From Methylobacterium oryzae (GTDB lineage: Bacteria > Pseudomonadota > Alphaproteobacteria > Rhizobiales > Beijerinckiaceae): a stretch of DNA of 64,000 nucleotides. A program made the position numbers and the translations under genes. Where the stretch lies: NCBI RefSeq assembly GCF_021398735.1, contig NZ_CP090349.1:3047001-3111000 (forward strand), given 5' to 3'. The notes beneath the pieces were generated by a model. It had not been told where the DNA came from. It saw nothing but the letters and a program-made list of their open reading frames with translations, and did not search any database. This document shows, piece after piece, positions 1 to 10,629 of the stretch; positions within the stretch are counted from its first letter, which is position 1; each line of letters starts with the position of its first letter.

Positions 1-1896
<1,896 letters not shown>

Positions 1897-2308
1897 GCGG
1901 GGGCGCCGCCGGAGCCGGCCCGCGGGTTTTGCACGCCCAAATTCTCGTCTCCCAGGCACGCGGCGGCGAGGAACGATCTTCCAGCCGGCGGTCCCGCGGC
2001 GGCGGGCGCCCGCCGGGCCGCGACTCCGGGACGACGATGGCGGGCGCCTCCGGCGAGGGCGGTTCGGAGAACGGCACCGGGTATCGCGCGCGTCCGGGGA
2101 GATGGATATTCCGGCGCGCGCGGTCCGCGCACCGCCGCGGGCGGCTGCCCGGGACCCGCGCACCGCCGCGGGGGCCGCGGCGCGAGGCGGATCCCGGGCG
2201 CGACCCGGGCAGGGCGCGGGCCCTTGCCTTCGTGGCCGAGCTCGGTCGACCCTGCGCCCGGCCGCCCGAGTCGCCCCCGCACCGGGCCGGCCGAATGGGG
2301 GACATCTC
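1897..2308. other. Intergenic spacer upstream of tauA
   Basis: About 410 bases between the hybrid kinase stop and the tauA ATG. It is very GC-rich after about 1990 and holds no convincing gene. The less GC-rich stretch near 1925-1975 is the likeliest place for a tauA promoter, but I cannot name -35/-10 elements. An in-frame upward extension of tauA to 2102 exists, but it is a low-complexity Arg/Ala/Gly/Pro stretch placed before a good signal peptide, so I treat it as noncoding. Confidence 0.5.
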
Positions 2309-3322
2309 ATGACATCTGCCGGTCCGCACCGCCGCGCCGTCGCGCTGGCCGCCCTGGCCGCCCTGGTTCTCGGCGCGCCGTTCCCCGGCACCGCCCGCGC
2401 GGCCGACCGGGAGGTCACCTTCGCCCACCAGGACATGGTGGTGCCGTTCCGCGCCCTGATGGCCTCCGGGGCGATCGAGAAGGCGACCGGCTACACGATC
2501 CACTGGCGCAAGTTCGGCGGCGGCGGCGACGTGATCCGCGCCATGGCCTCGGGCAGCGTCCAGATCGGCGAGGCGGGGTCGAGCCCGATCGCGGCGGCCG
2601 CCTCGCAGGGGCTCGACATCCAGCTGTTCTGGATCCTCGACGAGATCGCCGACGCCGAGCAGCTCGTGGCCCGCGCCGGCAGCGGCGTGACGGGCGTGGC
2701 CGACCTGCGCGGCAAGACGGTCGCGGTGCCGTTCGTGTCGACCGCGCATTACCAGCTGATCGCCGCCCTGGCGGAGGCCGGGCTCACGCAGGCCGATGTC
2801 CGGATCCTCAACATGCGGCCGCCCGAGATCGCCGCCGCCTGGGAGCGGGGCGACATCGACGCGACCTTCATCTGGGACCCGGTGCTCGCCCGGGTGAAGA
2901 AGTCCGGCACCGTGGTGGTCTCGGCCGGCGACCTCGCCCGCCGGGGCAAGGCGACCTTCGACGGCCTCGTGGTCGACCGGGCCTGGGCGGCGCGGAACCG
3001 GGACTTCCTGGTGACGCTCATCCGGCTGATCGCCGCCCAGGACGCGGCCTACGCCGCCAGGCCCTGGGGCGCCGACGCGCCGGAGGTGGCGGCGGTGGCC
3101 CGGATCAGCGGCTCGGCGCCCGCCGAGGTGCCCGCGAGCCTCGCGGCCTACCGGTTCCCGACCCTGGAGGCGCAGGCCTCCCCGGCCTGGCTCGGCGGCG
3201 GCGCCGCCAAGGCCCTCACCGAGACCGCCGCCTTCCTGAAGGCGCAGGGGCGCGTGCAGGCGCTGGCGCCCGACTACGCCCGGTTCGTCACGACGGAGGT
3301 CGTGGACGCGGCCCGGAAATAG
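2309..3322 (+). CDS. tauA: Taurine/sulfonate ABC transporter substrate-binding protein TauA
   Basis: Periplasmic binding protein that would capture taurine or a related alkanesulfonate and hand it to TauBC. The chosen ATG at 2309 (337 aa) opens a Sec signal peptide (hydrophobic run about 10-28, cleavage after TARA). The mature part has TauA-family signatures: [44 protein letters not shown] and [14 protein letters not shown]. It is followed after 23 bases by tauB. No tauD (taurine dioxygenase) lies nearby, so the substrate may be a sulfonate other than taurine. Family assignment is firm; exact substrate is inferred. Confidence 0.88.
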   Translation: MTSAGPHRRAVALAALAALVLGAPFPGTARAADREVTFAHQDMVVPFRALMASGAIEKATGYTIHWRKFGGGGDVIRAMASGSVQIGEAGSSPIAAAASQGLDIQLFWILDEIADAEQLVARAGSGVTGVADLRGKTVAVPFVSTAHYQLIAALAEAGLTQADVRILNMRPPEIAAAWERGDIDATFIWDPVLARVKKSGTVVVSAGDLARRGKATFDGLVVDRAWAARNRDFLVTLIRLIAAQDAAYAARPWGADAPEVAAVARISGSAPAEVPASLAAYRFPTLEAQASPAWLGGGAAKALTETAAFLKAQGRVQALAPDYARFVTTEVVDAARK

Positions 3323-3345
3323 CCTGTCCCCGGACCGGAGGGCCC

Positions 3346-4137
3346 ATGATCGAGATCCGCAACCTGAGCGTCCGCTACGGGCAGGGCGCCGACGCGGTCG
3401 CCGCGCTGTCGGGGATCGACCTGACCATCGGTCCCGGGGAGTTCGTGGTGGCGCTCGGCGCCTCGGGCTGCGGCAAGACCACCCTGCTCTCGGCGATCGC
3501 GGGATTCCTGGCGCCCACCGAGGGCCGCATCCTCCTCGACGGCGCGCCGGTCCGGGGTCCGGGAGCCGAGCGGGGCGTGGTGTTCCAGCGCCACGCCCTG
3601 ATGCCCTGGCTGGACGTCGCCGAGAACGTGGCCTTCGGACCGAAGATGCGGGGCGTGCCCCGGGCGGAGCGGCGGCGGATCGCCCTGGCGACGCTCGACC
3701 TCGTCGGCCTGCCCGACTGCGCCGACCGGAAGGTCTACGCGCTCTCGGGCGGTATGCAGCAGCGGGTCGGCCTCGCCCGGGCGCTCGCCGGAGACCCGCG
3801 CGCCCTGCTGATGGACGAGCCGCTCGGCGCGCTGGACGCCTTCACCCGCGAGCAGATCCAGGAGCTGATCCTCCGGATCTGGCACCGGACCGGCAAGATG
3901 GCCTTCTTCATCACCCACGACGTCGAGGAAGCGGTGTTCCTCGCCACCCGGCTGGTGATCATGAGCCCGCGGCCCGGCCGCATCGTCGAGACGCTGGACC
4001 TGCCCTTCTCCCGGGCGTTCGTCGAGGGCCGCGACGCCCGGGCCGTGAAGTCGGACCCCGCCTTCATCGCCGTGCGCGAGCGCGTGCTCGCGCGCATCCG
4101 GAGCGGCGCCGCCGCGGCACCGGAGGCCGTCCGATGA
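3346..4137 (+). CDS. tauB: Taurine/sulfonate ABC transporter ATP-binding protein TauB
   Basis: The ATPase that powers sulfonate import at the cytoplasmic face (263 aa). Walker A is GASGCGKT (residues 38-45), the ABC signature LSGGMQQR lies at 133-140, Walker B LLMDEP at 154-159, and the H-loop is in [10 protein letters not shown]. This matches the nitrate/sulfonate/taurine subfamily (SsuB/TauB). The start at 3346 follows a ggagg-like purine run. Its stop overlaps the tauC start in an ATGA, which implies coupled translation. Confidence 0.9.
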   Translation: MIEIRNLSVRYGQGADAVAALSGIDLTIGPGEFVVALGASGCGKTTLLSAIAGFLAPTEGRILLDGAPVRGPGAERGVVFQRHALMPWLDVAENVAFGPKMRGVPRAERRRIALATLDLVGLPDCADRKVYALSGGMQQRVGLARALAGDPRALLMDEPLGALDAFTREQIQELILRIWHRTGKMAFFITHDVEEAVFLATRLVIMSPRPGRIVETLDLPFSRAFVEGRDARAVKSDPAFIAVRERVLARIRSGAAAAPEAVR

Positions 4138-5027
4138 GCGGTCTGCCCCGCGCCGCGCCGGACGCGGTCCCGGACGCGGTCCCGGACGTGATCCCGGACA
4201 CGGCCCCGGCCCCGGCTCCGGCGGCGGCCCCGCTGGCGCGCACCGGAATCCGCCGCCGCGGTGGGATCCTGGTGCCGACGGTCAGCGCCGCCACGGTGCT
4301 GGCAGCCCTCGGCCTCTGGCTGGTCGCCACCCGTGCCGGCTGGGTGAAGCCGCTGTTCCTGCCGCCGCCGGAGGCGGTCCTGGCGGCCTTCGGTCAGGCC
4401 TGGCGCGGGGAGATCGACGGCGCCCCGCTCGGGCTCCACATCGGCGACAGTCTCCTGCGCGTCCTCGGCGCCTTCGCGCTCGCCGCCCTGGTGGGCATCC
4501 CGGCCGGGCTCGCCATGGGCACGAGCCGGATCGCCCGGGGCATCCTCGACCCGCCGATCGAGTTCTACCGGCCGCTGCCGCCGCTCGCCTACCTGCCCCT
4601 GATGATCATCTGGTTCGGGATCGGCGAGCTGTCGAAGGTGCTGCTGATCTTCCTCGCCTGCCTCGCCCCGGTGGCGCTCGCCGCGCGGGCGGGGGTGCGC
4701 TCCGCCTCGGTCGACCAGATCAACGCCGCGCGCGCCCTCGGGGCGAGCCGCTGGCAGGTCCTGCGCCACGTGGTCTTCCCGGCGGCGCTGCCGGAGATCC
4801 TGATCGGCCTGCGGATCGGCATGGGCGTGGGCTGGACCACCCTGGTGGCCGCCGAGATGGTGGCGGCCCAGGCCGGGCTCGGCCAGCTCGTCCTCAACGC
4901 CTCCAATTTCCTGCGCACCGACGTGGTGGTGATGGGCATCCTGCTGATCGGCCTGTTCGCGGGCCTGTTCGAGCTCGGGATGCGGGGCCTGGAGCGCGTG
5001 CTGGTGCCCTGGAAGGGCCGACACTAG
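4134..5027 (+). CDS. tauC: Taurine/sulfonate ABC transporter permease TauC
   Basis: Inner-membrane permease of the tau importer (297 aa). A Pro/Ala-rich cytosolic N-terminus of about 35 residues, longer than usual, precedes a first membrane helix at about 42-62 and then the binding-protein-dependent transport fold with about five further helices. The EAA-type loop that docks to TauB is recognisable around [18 protein letters not shown]. Translation is coupled to tauB by the ATGA at 4134. The gene ends in CTAG, which it shares with the stop codon of the converging dioxygenase gene. Confidence 0.9.
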   Translation: MSGLPRAAPDAVPDAVPDVIPDTAPAPAPAAAPLARTGIRRRGGILVPTVSAATVLAALGLWLVATRAGWVKPLFLPPPEAVLAAFGQAWRGEIDGAPLGLHIGDSLLRVLGAFALAALVGIPAGLAMGTSRIARGILDPPIEFYRPLPPLAYLPLMIIWFGIGELSKVLLIFLACLAPVALAARAGVRSASVDQINAARALGASRWQVLRHVVFPAALPEILIGLRIGMGVGWTTLVAAEMVAAQAGLGQLVLNASNFLRTDVVVMGILLIGLFAGLFELGMRGLERVLVPWKGRH

Positions 5028-5743
5028 CGCCGCCGCAGCACCCGCTTGAGCCGGCTGCCCGCGTGCGGATCGACGTAGTGCAGCAGGGCCGTGGCCCGGA
5101 TCGCGTCGGACGCGCAGGGCTCGTTCGTGTGCAGCGAGCGGTAGCCCCAGAAGAAGTAAAGGCTTCCCGGCTTCAGCGACAGGCGGATCACGCGGTCGCT
5201 GCCGCGGTCGTAGGCGCGGGTCAGGAGCTTCTGCGCGAGCGGATTGTCGACCAGCGCCTTGTCGACGAGGTTGCGGAGGTAGCTCCGACGCAGTGCGCGG
5301 GTGTTCGGGTGGATGATCAGGCGCCCCGGAGTACCGTGGTCCGGCATCGTGACGGGGACGAGGGCCGTGAGCACGTACGAGTCGAAGTGGAAGCGCATCG
5401 AGTGCGTCCTGGCGCCATGTCCCGCCAGACAGCGCAGGATCTGGTAGTAGCCGACATCCGGCGCGGGCCGTCCCACGGCGCTCTCGTAGATGCCGCGGCA
5501 CAGGGCGTTGAAGGTCGGGTCGTCCGGCAGGGCGGCCAGGAACGTGCCGCCGAGATCCTTCGTCCCGGTGAAACCCGCGTACTCACCGCCCTTCGCGGCG
5601 ACCGCCCGCGCGACGAAAGCCTGCGCCACGCGCAGGTCCTCCGGGCTCACGTAGTCCTCGAGAACCGCGTAGCCCTGTGACGTGATCTGCTGCGCGATCG
5701 CCCCCGCCACGGCGCCGGAGGGGACCTTGAACATGTAGCTCAT
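5024..5743 (-). CDS. Fe(II)/2-oxoglutarate-dependent dioxygenase-like protein (phytanoyl-CoA dioxygenase type)
   Basis: A 239-aa cytosolic protein with the outline of a PhyH-like non-haem iron dioxygenase. The metal-binding HxD is at His119/Asp121 (RFHFDSY), a distal His is at 205 (YRSLHTNEP), and Arg216 in AIRATALLHY sits where 2-oxoglutarate is usually held. Its convergent position next to tauABC suggests, but does not show, a role in degrading the imported compound. It is not a TauD orthologue by sequence feel. The substrate is unknown. Confidence 0.65.
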   Translation of the reverse strand: MSYMFKVPSGAVAGAIAQQITSQGYAVLEDYVSPEDLRVAQAFVARAVAAKGGEYAGFTGTKDLGGTFLAALPDDPTFNALCRGIYESAVGRPAPDVGYYQILRCLAGHGARTHSMRFHFDSYVLTALVPVTMPDHGTPGRLIIHPNTRALRRSYLRNLVDKALVDNPLAQKLLTRAYDRGSDRVIRLSLKPGSLYFFWGYRSLHTNEPCASDAIRATALLHYVDPHAGSRLKRVLRRR

Positions 5744-6515
5744 GGGACCGAACCTTGCCGACCCGAGCCAGACGACACCTGAGAGCCGGTTCGAACGCCA
5801 TCAGGCGCATTATCTGAGCCGATAGAGTCGGATTCGTCAATCATTCATCTGGATAAATAGCTGCACAAGATGGCGCAAGTTGCGCCATTACTGCACAGGC
5901 CGCCGGGACGAAGGGGGCTATGGGTTCACGGCGCGGCGGCGGATGGGTCCGCGCGGAGACCCTGCGGATCGGAGGAACGGGCCGGCCCGCGCGCGGCTCT
6001 GCATCCACGTCCGCGTCCCGACAAGATGTGGGGCCCACCAGGCAGCGGACGTGGAGGTCGGCAGAACCAACCCGTCCTTGATCGCGTCGGCCCGCTCGCC
6101 GGTCGCCCTCATTTGATGCGCTCGCTGCGCTGACGAACCGCGTCCAGCGCTCACGCGGACGCGCAGGGCGCGCAAGCTCCGGCCCGGACCGGGACGTCCC
6201 GGGCCCCTCGGCCAGGACGCGGGGCCTGCATGCGGGGCTTGGACGCGGGGCGTCGCGCCGTCCCCGCCGGCGGAGTCAGGTGTCGGCCAGTGGAGGGACG
6301 GCACGTCGCGGCGGCCAGCAGAAGAAAATTCCCTTCGAGTCCGCCGCTCAACTCTGATGGAAGCCTAGGTCGGGCGAACCGGGCACGGCGAGACAACACA
6401 TATATTTGAATACAAGATCTTTACGGGAATTTGTATTAGGCTATAACGGATTTTGCAGGATCACAATCGTCGCGCAGCGTCGCCTCTGGTTGCGGTGAGA
6501 TCGGGGAGGTCTCGG
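5744..6515. other. Long intergenic region with a perfect palindrome
   Basis: About 770 bases between two divergent genes with no gene I trust. The stretch 5820-5890 is clearly AT-richer than its surroundings and contains a perfect palindrome (separate entry). The stretch 6390-6450 is again AT-rich and likely holds the promoter of the PAS protein. The GC-rich middle has frames on both strands but none with a ribosome site or family resemblance. Confidence 0.5.
5871..5887. promoter_or_regulatory. 17-bp perfect palindrome, candidate operator
   Basis: TGGCGCAA-G-TTGCGCCA is an exact inverted repeat with a single central base. It is flanked on both sides by the heptamer CTGCACA (5861 and 5891) in direct orientation. 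It lies about 130 bases upstream of the dioxygenase start, in the AT-rich part of the spacer. It looks like a dimeric regulator site; the regulator is unknown. Confidence 0.45.
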
Positions 6516-7115
6516 ATGGACCACGCGGACGACGTCGTATCCGAGGCGGCGCTCGTCGCGGCGCTCGAAGCCTCGGGCGGCGTCGGCTTCTGGATGTGGG
6601 ACATCCTCCGGGACGAGGCGCGGGCCGATCCGGTGAGCGCCCTGCTGTTCAACATCAGCCCGGCCCGGTCGCGGGTCGGGGTCAGCCTCGCGGAGCTCTT
6701 GAAGGCCGTCCATCCGGACGATCAGCCCCACATCTCGCAGGTCATTCTGGACTGCGTCCGGACCGGCGGCTCCTACACGGCGGAGTACCGCGTCTGCTCG
6801 CCGGAAGGGCGGCTGCGGTGGCTGTTCACCCGCGGGCACTTCTACCTGGACCAGGACGGGCGACCGACCACCGGACGGGGCGTGATCGTCGAGATCTCGG
6901 ACAGCAAGGCGGCCGGCGCGGCTTTCGCGGAGCGCGACGGGGACACGATCGACGACGCCCTCAGCCGCACCGCCGACCTCTGCCTGTCGCTGCACAACAC
7001 GGTCTCGGTGGTCGGCGACACCGCCCTCGTGGCGCTGACCGAGACGCTGCTCCTCGAGATCGGCAAGCGCCTCGCGGAGCGCCAGCGCGCCGAGCGCAGC
7101 GGCGGCCTGCACTGA
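6516..7115 (+). CDS. PAS-domain signalling protein without a recognised output domain
   Basis: A 199-aa cytosolic protein. Residues about 15-130 form a PAS_3-type sensor (AVHPDD, YTAEYRVCSPEGRLRWL, GVIVEISD near the C-cap). The tail (about 135-199) is helical and carries a cluster of leucines and acidic residues, with no kinase, cyclase or DNA-binding motif. ATG 6516 is preferred over an upstream TTG at 6453 because GGGGAGGT lies 5 bases before it. It may be a truncated histidine-kinase relative that lacks catalytic parts, or a partner protein; I cannot tell. Confidence 0.75.
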   Translation: MDHADDVVSEAALVAALEASGGVGFWMWDILRDEARADPVSALLFNISPARSRVGVSLAELLKAVHPDDQPHISQVILDCVRTGGSYTAEYRVCSPEGRLRWLFTRGHFYLDQDGRPTTGRGVIVEISDSKAAGAAFAERDGDTIDDALSRTADLCLSLHNTVSVVGDTALVALTETLLLEIGKRLAERQRAERSGGLH

Positions 7116-7247
7116 GCGGGGCAGCTGCCGGAGGTCGCGGATCGTCCGCTCGATGCGCGCCGCCCCGGCCTCGTCGACCGGCACCGGCCGGCCGGTCTCG
7201 TGCGGCCCGTCCGGGAGCGGCGGCCCCCCGCCTGCGACCTTCCGACC

Positions 7248-7272
7248 GGAACTTGGCCGTGCGGCACCCGTG
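7248..7272 (+). promoter_or_regulatory. Possible EcfG (general stress sigma) promoter of the yciF-like gene
   Basis: GGAAC at 7248-7252, a 16-base spacer, then CGTG at 7269. The alphaproteobacterial EcfG consensus is GGAAC-N16/17-CGTT, so the -10 has one mismatch. It is 51 bases ahead of the ATG. YciF-type proteins are often stress-induced, which fits. Confidence 0.35.
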
Positions 7273-7322
7273 TTTGCCGGTTGAATGAGCCCCGCGCTCG
7301 CAACTGCTGAGAGGTGAACGCC

Positions 7323-7832
7323 ATGACCATGGACGCCCGCGAGATCTACGTCACGGCCCTGAAGAACACCCATGCTGTGGAGATGCAGGCGCTGCAGATC
7401 ATGGAGCGGCAGGTCGAGCGCCTGGAGCGCTATCCTGAGATGGAGCAGGCCCTGCGCCGCCACATCGAGGAGACGCACGGGCAGCGCCACCGGCTGGAGG
7501 AGGCGCTCCAGAGCCTGGGCGACAGCCCCTCGACCCTCAAGGAGGGCTTCCTGGGCTTCGTCGGCAACATGATGGCCCTGGGTCACACGCCGGCCCAGGA
7601 CGAGATCCTGAAGAACACCTACGCCAACCACGCCTTCGAGAATTTCGAGATCGCCGCCTACGAGTCGCTGCTCACCATCGGCGACGCCGCCGGCAAGCAG
7701 GGCCACCGGACGGCGTTCGAGCAGTCCCTCAAGGAGGAGCAGGCCATGGCGGAGGCGGTGCGCAAGCTGATCCGCCCGACCACCGAGCGCTATCTCTCCC
7801 TGACGGTATCCGGCGCCAAGGCCGACCGCTGA
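7323..7832 (+). CDS. YciE/YciF (DUF892) ferroxidase-like protein
   Basis: A 169-aa all-helical ferritin-like protein of the YciE/YciF family. Conserved features are the N-terminal AREIYVTALKNTHAVEMQAL, the acidic/His pattern HIEETHGQ and NTYANHAFENFEIAAYESL, which supply the expected di-iron ligands. The family is linked to general stress and desiccation responses. ATG 7323 is preferred because GAGAGG ends 8 bases before it; a GTG at 7314 falls inside that site. A strong hairpin follows directly, so it is probably monocistronic. Confidence 0.85.
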   Translation: MTMDAREIYVTALKNTHAVEMQALQIMERQVERLERYPEMEQALRRHIEETHGQRHRLEEALQSLGDSPSTLKEGFLGFVGNMMALGHTPAQDEILKNTYANHAFENFEIAAYESLLTIGDAAGKQGHRTAFEQSLKEEQAMAEAVRKLIRPTTERYLSLTVSGAKADR

Positions 7833-7838
7833 GGTCCC

Positions 7839-7871
7839 GCCGTCCCCGCCCCGAGACCGGGCGGGGACGGC
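7839..7871 (+). terminator. Hairpin terminator after the yciF-like gene
   Basis: Perfect 13-bp stem (7839-7851 with 7859-7871, GCCGTCCCCGCCC and its complement) and a 7-base loop, starting 7 bases after the stop codon. The T tract is weak, as is common in GC-rich genomes. Confidence 0.6.
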
Positions 7872-7930
7872 CTCCCGTACCACTTTCGCCCGCTACCCGA
7901 GCCACGCTGACCCAGTCTGATCGCGCGCCC

Positions 7931-8575
7931 ATGGACATCGGAAGCCGCCCATCGACGGACAGTCCCCGGCCGGAGCCGGAAACCGCCGGCGGGGCCCTGG
8001 GGAGGGGATGCGTCCACCTCTGCGTGGACATGCAGCGCATGTTCGCCGAGCCCACCGACTGGCAGACCCCGTGGATGAATCGCGTCCTGCCCCATGTCTG
8101 CCGCCTCGCGGCGGCGCATCCGGAGCGGACCCTCTTCACCCGCTTCATCCCGGCCGCCCGGCCGGGCGAGGGCCGCGGGACCTGGGCGACCTACTCGCGG
8201 CGCTGGGCCGGCATGACCCGGGAGCGCCTCGACCCGGGCCTGATCGACCTCGTCCCGGACCTCGCCCGACTGGCTCCGCCCGCCGAGATCGTCGACAAGA
8301 CCGTCTACTCGCCCTGGCTCGAGACGGGTCTCGACGCGCGCCTGCGCGCGCGGGGGGTCGACACGCTGATCGTCACAGGCGCCGAGACTGACGTCTGCGT
8401 GCTGGCCGCCGTGCTCGGCGGGGTCGATCTCGGCTACCGGATCGTGCTGGCCACCGACGGCCTGTGCAGTTCCTGCGACGAGGCGCACGACGCCCTCCTG
8501 CTGATGTACCGGATGCGGTACGGCCACCAGGTCGAGACGATGACGACCGCCGAGATCCTCGACCGCTGGCACTGA
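7931..8575 (+). CDS. Isochorismatase-like cysteine hydrolase
   Basis: A 214-aa member of the isochorismatase/nicotinamidase superfamily. The catalytic triad is visible as Asp33 (CVDMQRMF), Lys123 (VDKTVYSP) and Cys156 (GAETDVCVLAAV), with the family's cis-peptide region just before the Cys. An N-terminal tail of about 27 residues is unusual and polar. Such enzymes cleave amides, carbamates or vinyl ethers; the substrate cannot be read from sequence. It stands alone between the yciF-like gene and the small gene at 8780. Confidence 0.85.
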   Translation: MDIGSRPSTDSPRPEPETAGGALGRGCVHLCVDMQRMFAEPTDWQTPWMNRVLPHVCRLAAAHPERTLFTRFIPAARPGEGRGTWATYSRRWAGMTRERLDPGLIDLVPDLARLAPPAEIVDKTVYSPWLETGLDARLRARGVDTLIVTGAETDVCVLAAVLGGVDLGYRIVLATDGLCSSCDEAHDALLLMYRMRYGHQVETMTTAEILDRWH

Positions 8576-8722
8576 GCCGGCCACGCGCCCTCCCGCCGCG
8601 CCCGAGCATCCGATCTGTAATGGCCAAGCTCAAGGCGAGTTCTCGGCCCGGCTCCGCCGGCCACCCCGGCTCACGAACACTCGATCCGTGCGGCCGCGCA
8701 CGCGAAAAACAGTCGCGGCGCA

Positions 8723-8747
8723 TGAACCGGTGGCCGGTGAGACCGTT
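8723..8747 (+). promoter_or_regulatory. Candidate EcfG promoter of the small gene at 8780
   Basis: TGAAC (8723-8727), 16-base spacer, CGTT (8744-8747). This matches GGAAC-N16-CGTT with one mismatch in the -35. It is placed 33 bases before the ATG, a good distance for a leader carrying the GGAGGAAAGG ribosome site. Confidence 0.45.
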
Positions 8748-8779
8748 ATGTTCCTGAACAGGGTTCCGGAGGAAAGGTT

Positions 8780-8977
8780 ATGGCCAAGCACGAGATCCTC
8801 GGCTACTTCGAGCACCGCCGCGACGGGGCCTGGGTCTGCGTCCGTCCCTTCACCCTGACCACGCGGGACGCGAGCGTCGACATCCGCCAGGGCATGCGCT
8901 TCGACTACGGCAAGCGCGTCGGGGGCGTCGATCTGGCCGAGTACCTCGAGCGCCTGGGTTCGCAGTTCGGTTCCTGA
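8780..8977 (+). CDS. Small conserved-looking hypothetical protein
   Basis: A 65-aa soluble protein preceded by a very strong ribosome site (GGAGGAAAGG). Composition is balanced (MAKHEILGYFEHRRDGAW at the start, several aromatic and charged residues), so this looks like a real small protein rather than GC noise. No family recognised. The likely EcfG-type promoter suggests stress induction. Confidence 0.7.
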   Translation: MAKHEILGYFEHRRDGAWVCVRPFTLTTRDASVDIRQGMRFDYGKRVGGVDLAEYLERLGSQFGS

Positions 8978-9018
8978 GGCGCGGTCACGCGCGAGCCGCA
9001 GATCGCAGACCCTTCGAC

Positions 9019-9046
9019 GCGGCGCCGGGGGTGACCCCTGCGCCGC
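9019..9046. terminator. Bidirectional hairpin between convergent genes
   Basis: Stem of 7 bp (GCGGCGC with GCGCCGC) plus 4 bp (GGGG with CCCC) after a one-base bulge on each side. It lies between the stops of the small gene (+) and the SDR (-). It is followed on the + side by CTTCGTCGTT. Confidence 0.5.
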
Positions 9047-9068
9047 GCTTCGTCGTTCCGAGCGCCGC

Positions 9069-9839
9069 TCAGGCGCCGCCCCACTGCATCGTCAGGCCGC
9101 CATCGACCACCAGGGTGTGGCCGGTGACGTAGGCGGCGTCCTCCGAGGCGAGGTAGAGGATCGCCCGGGCGATCTCCTCGGGCTGGCCGGCCCGGTGCCA
9201 CGGGATCCGCTCCAGGGACTCGTCGAGAACCTCCGGCTTCTCGAACCGGTCGGCGGTCATCGGCGTCTCGATCAGGCCCGGGGCGACGCTGTTGACGTTG
9301 ATCCGGTCCTCCGCGAGTTCGCGCGACAGGGACCGGCAGAGGGAGCCGAGCCCGGCCTTCGACATGCCGTAGGGGGCGCTCTCCGGCGTGGGCAGGTGCT
9401 GGGCCACGGAGGAGACGAACACGATCTTTCCGTTGCCGCCCTGGGCCCGGCGCATCCGGATGAAGGGGCGGGCGCAGAACAGCGGCCCCATGAGGTTCAC
9501 CCGCAGGATCCGCTCCAGCACCGCGTCGTCCATCTCGGCGACCGGCATCCCGCTCATGGCCTGCCCGGCATTGGCCACGAGGATGTCGAGGGTGCCGAAC
9601 TCGCTGCCGATGCGGTCGAAGGCCGCCGTGACCGCCGCCGGGTCGCCGACGTCGAGCTGGAGCACCAGCGCCCGCCGGCCCGCGGCCTCCACCCGCGCGG
9701 CGGTCTCGCGGATGCCCTCCGCGTCGCTGTGATAGGTGATGGCCACGTCGGCGCCCGCGCGGGCGAGCAGTTCCGCGGTCGCCTGCCCGATGCCGGAATC
9801 GGCCCCGGTGACCAGGGCGCGGGTGTCGGTGAAGCGCAT
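9069..9839 (-). CDS. SDR family NAD(P)-dependent oxidoreductase
   Basis: A 256-aa classical short-chain dehydrogenase. The nucleotide-binding motif TGADSGIG is at 11-18, NAG at 90-92, catalytic Ser144, and Tyr157/Lys161 in PYGMSKAG; the C-terminal GHTLVVDGG loop is typical. It resembles the glucose 1-dehydrogenase/3-oxoacyl-ACP reductase group, but the substrate is open. A TetR gene diverges 152 bases away, so it is a likely target of that repressor. Confidence 0.85.
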   Translation of the reverse strand: MRFTDTRALVTGADSGIGQATAELLARAGADVAITYHSDAEGIRETAARVEAAGRRALVLQLDVGDPAAVTAAFDRIGSEFGTLDILVANAGQAMSGMPVAEMDDAVLERILRVNLMGPLFCARPFIRMRRAQGGNGKIVFVSSVAQHLPTPESAPYGMSKAGLGSLCRSLSRELAEDRINVNSVAPGLIETPMTADRFEKPEVLDESLERIPWHRAGQPEEIARAILYLASEDAAYVTGHTLVVDGGLTMQWGGA

Positions 9840-9991
9840 CGCGGATCTCTCGCTGACGCCGCCGTCGCGGCGGGGTGCCTGGGCAATGGGCGCCGCCCGG
9901 GCCGGTTCCGGGCGCGCGCAGCCGCCGCAGGGGAACCCGATCCGGGTTCGCGTCTTTGACGCCCCGCCGCCGCATGGCCTAGTGAGGTCGC

Positions 9992-10621
9992 ATGTCCCTC
10001 GAAGATACGACCCGCTCGCTCGCGGAGGAGTGCGCGCCCGACACGCGGAGCCGCATCCTCGCGACGGCGGGCACGTATTTCCGCGAGATCGGCTACCAGA
10101 AGACGACCGTGGCCGACATCGCCCGGACGCTGAAGATGAGCCCGGCCAACGTCTACCGCTTCTTCGAGTCGAAGAAGGCGATCAACGAGGCGGTGCTGGA
10201 GCGGCTGATCGGCGAGAGCGAGGCGGTGATCCTCGGCATCGCCGACCGGCCGGGCCTCGACGCCACCGCGCGCCTCGCGGCGGCGATCGAGGCCCTGCAT
10301 CGCGACTCCACCCGGCGCTGCGAGACGTTTCCCCGCCTGCACGAGATGATCGAGGCGGCGATGGCGGAGAGCTGGGACGTCTGCCGCCACCACGTCGCCC
10401 GGATCACCGCCGGGTTCGAGCGGATCATCCGCGACGGGGTGGCGCGGGGCGAGTTCGAGGCGGCCGATCCCGCCGAGGCGGCCGCCTGCGTCCACGTCGC
10501 CATCGCCCGCTACACCCACCCGCTGCTGGTGGGCTGCTCCACCCTCCAGCCGGTGCCGCCCATGGCGGCGATGACGGCGTTCCTGCTGCGGAGCCTCGCG
10601 CCGCGCGGGTCGCTCCCGTAG
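9992..10621 (+). CDS. TetR/AcrR family transcriptional regulator
   Basis: A 209-aa repressor. Residues about 18-65 form the HTH (DIARTLKMSPANVYRFFESKKAI), and the rest is the helical ligand-binding and dimerisation domain. The start is at the left edge of the divergent spacer shared with the SDR gene, which suggests autoregulation and control of that enzyme. The C-terminal domain resembles the type paired with exporters and oxidoreductases, but the ligand is unknown. Confidence 0.88.
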   Translation: MSLEDTTRSLAEECAPDTRSRILATAGTYFREIGYQKTTVADIARTLKMSPANVYRFFESKKAINEAVLERLIGESEAVILGIADRPGLDATARLAAAIEALHRDSTRRCETFPRLHEMIEAAMAESWDVCRHHVARITAGFERIIRDGVARGEFEAADPAEAAACVHVAIARYTHPLLVGCSTLQPVPPMAAMTAFLLRSLAPRGSLP

Positions 10622-10629
10622 CGCGCCGC

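Noticed and set aside
2102..2308. Longer tauA start at 2102
   Set aside because: The extra 69 residues are low-complexity and would bury a normal signal peptide.
5841..6399. Possible small genes on both strands in the long spacer
   Set aside because: Frames are Arg/Pro/Ala-rich, overlap each other and lack ribosome sites.
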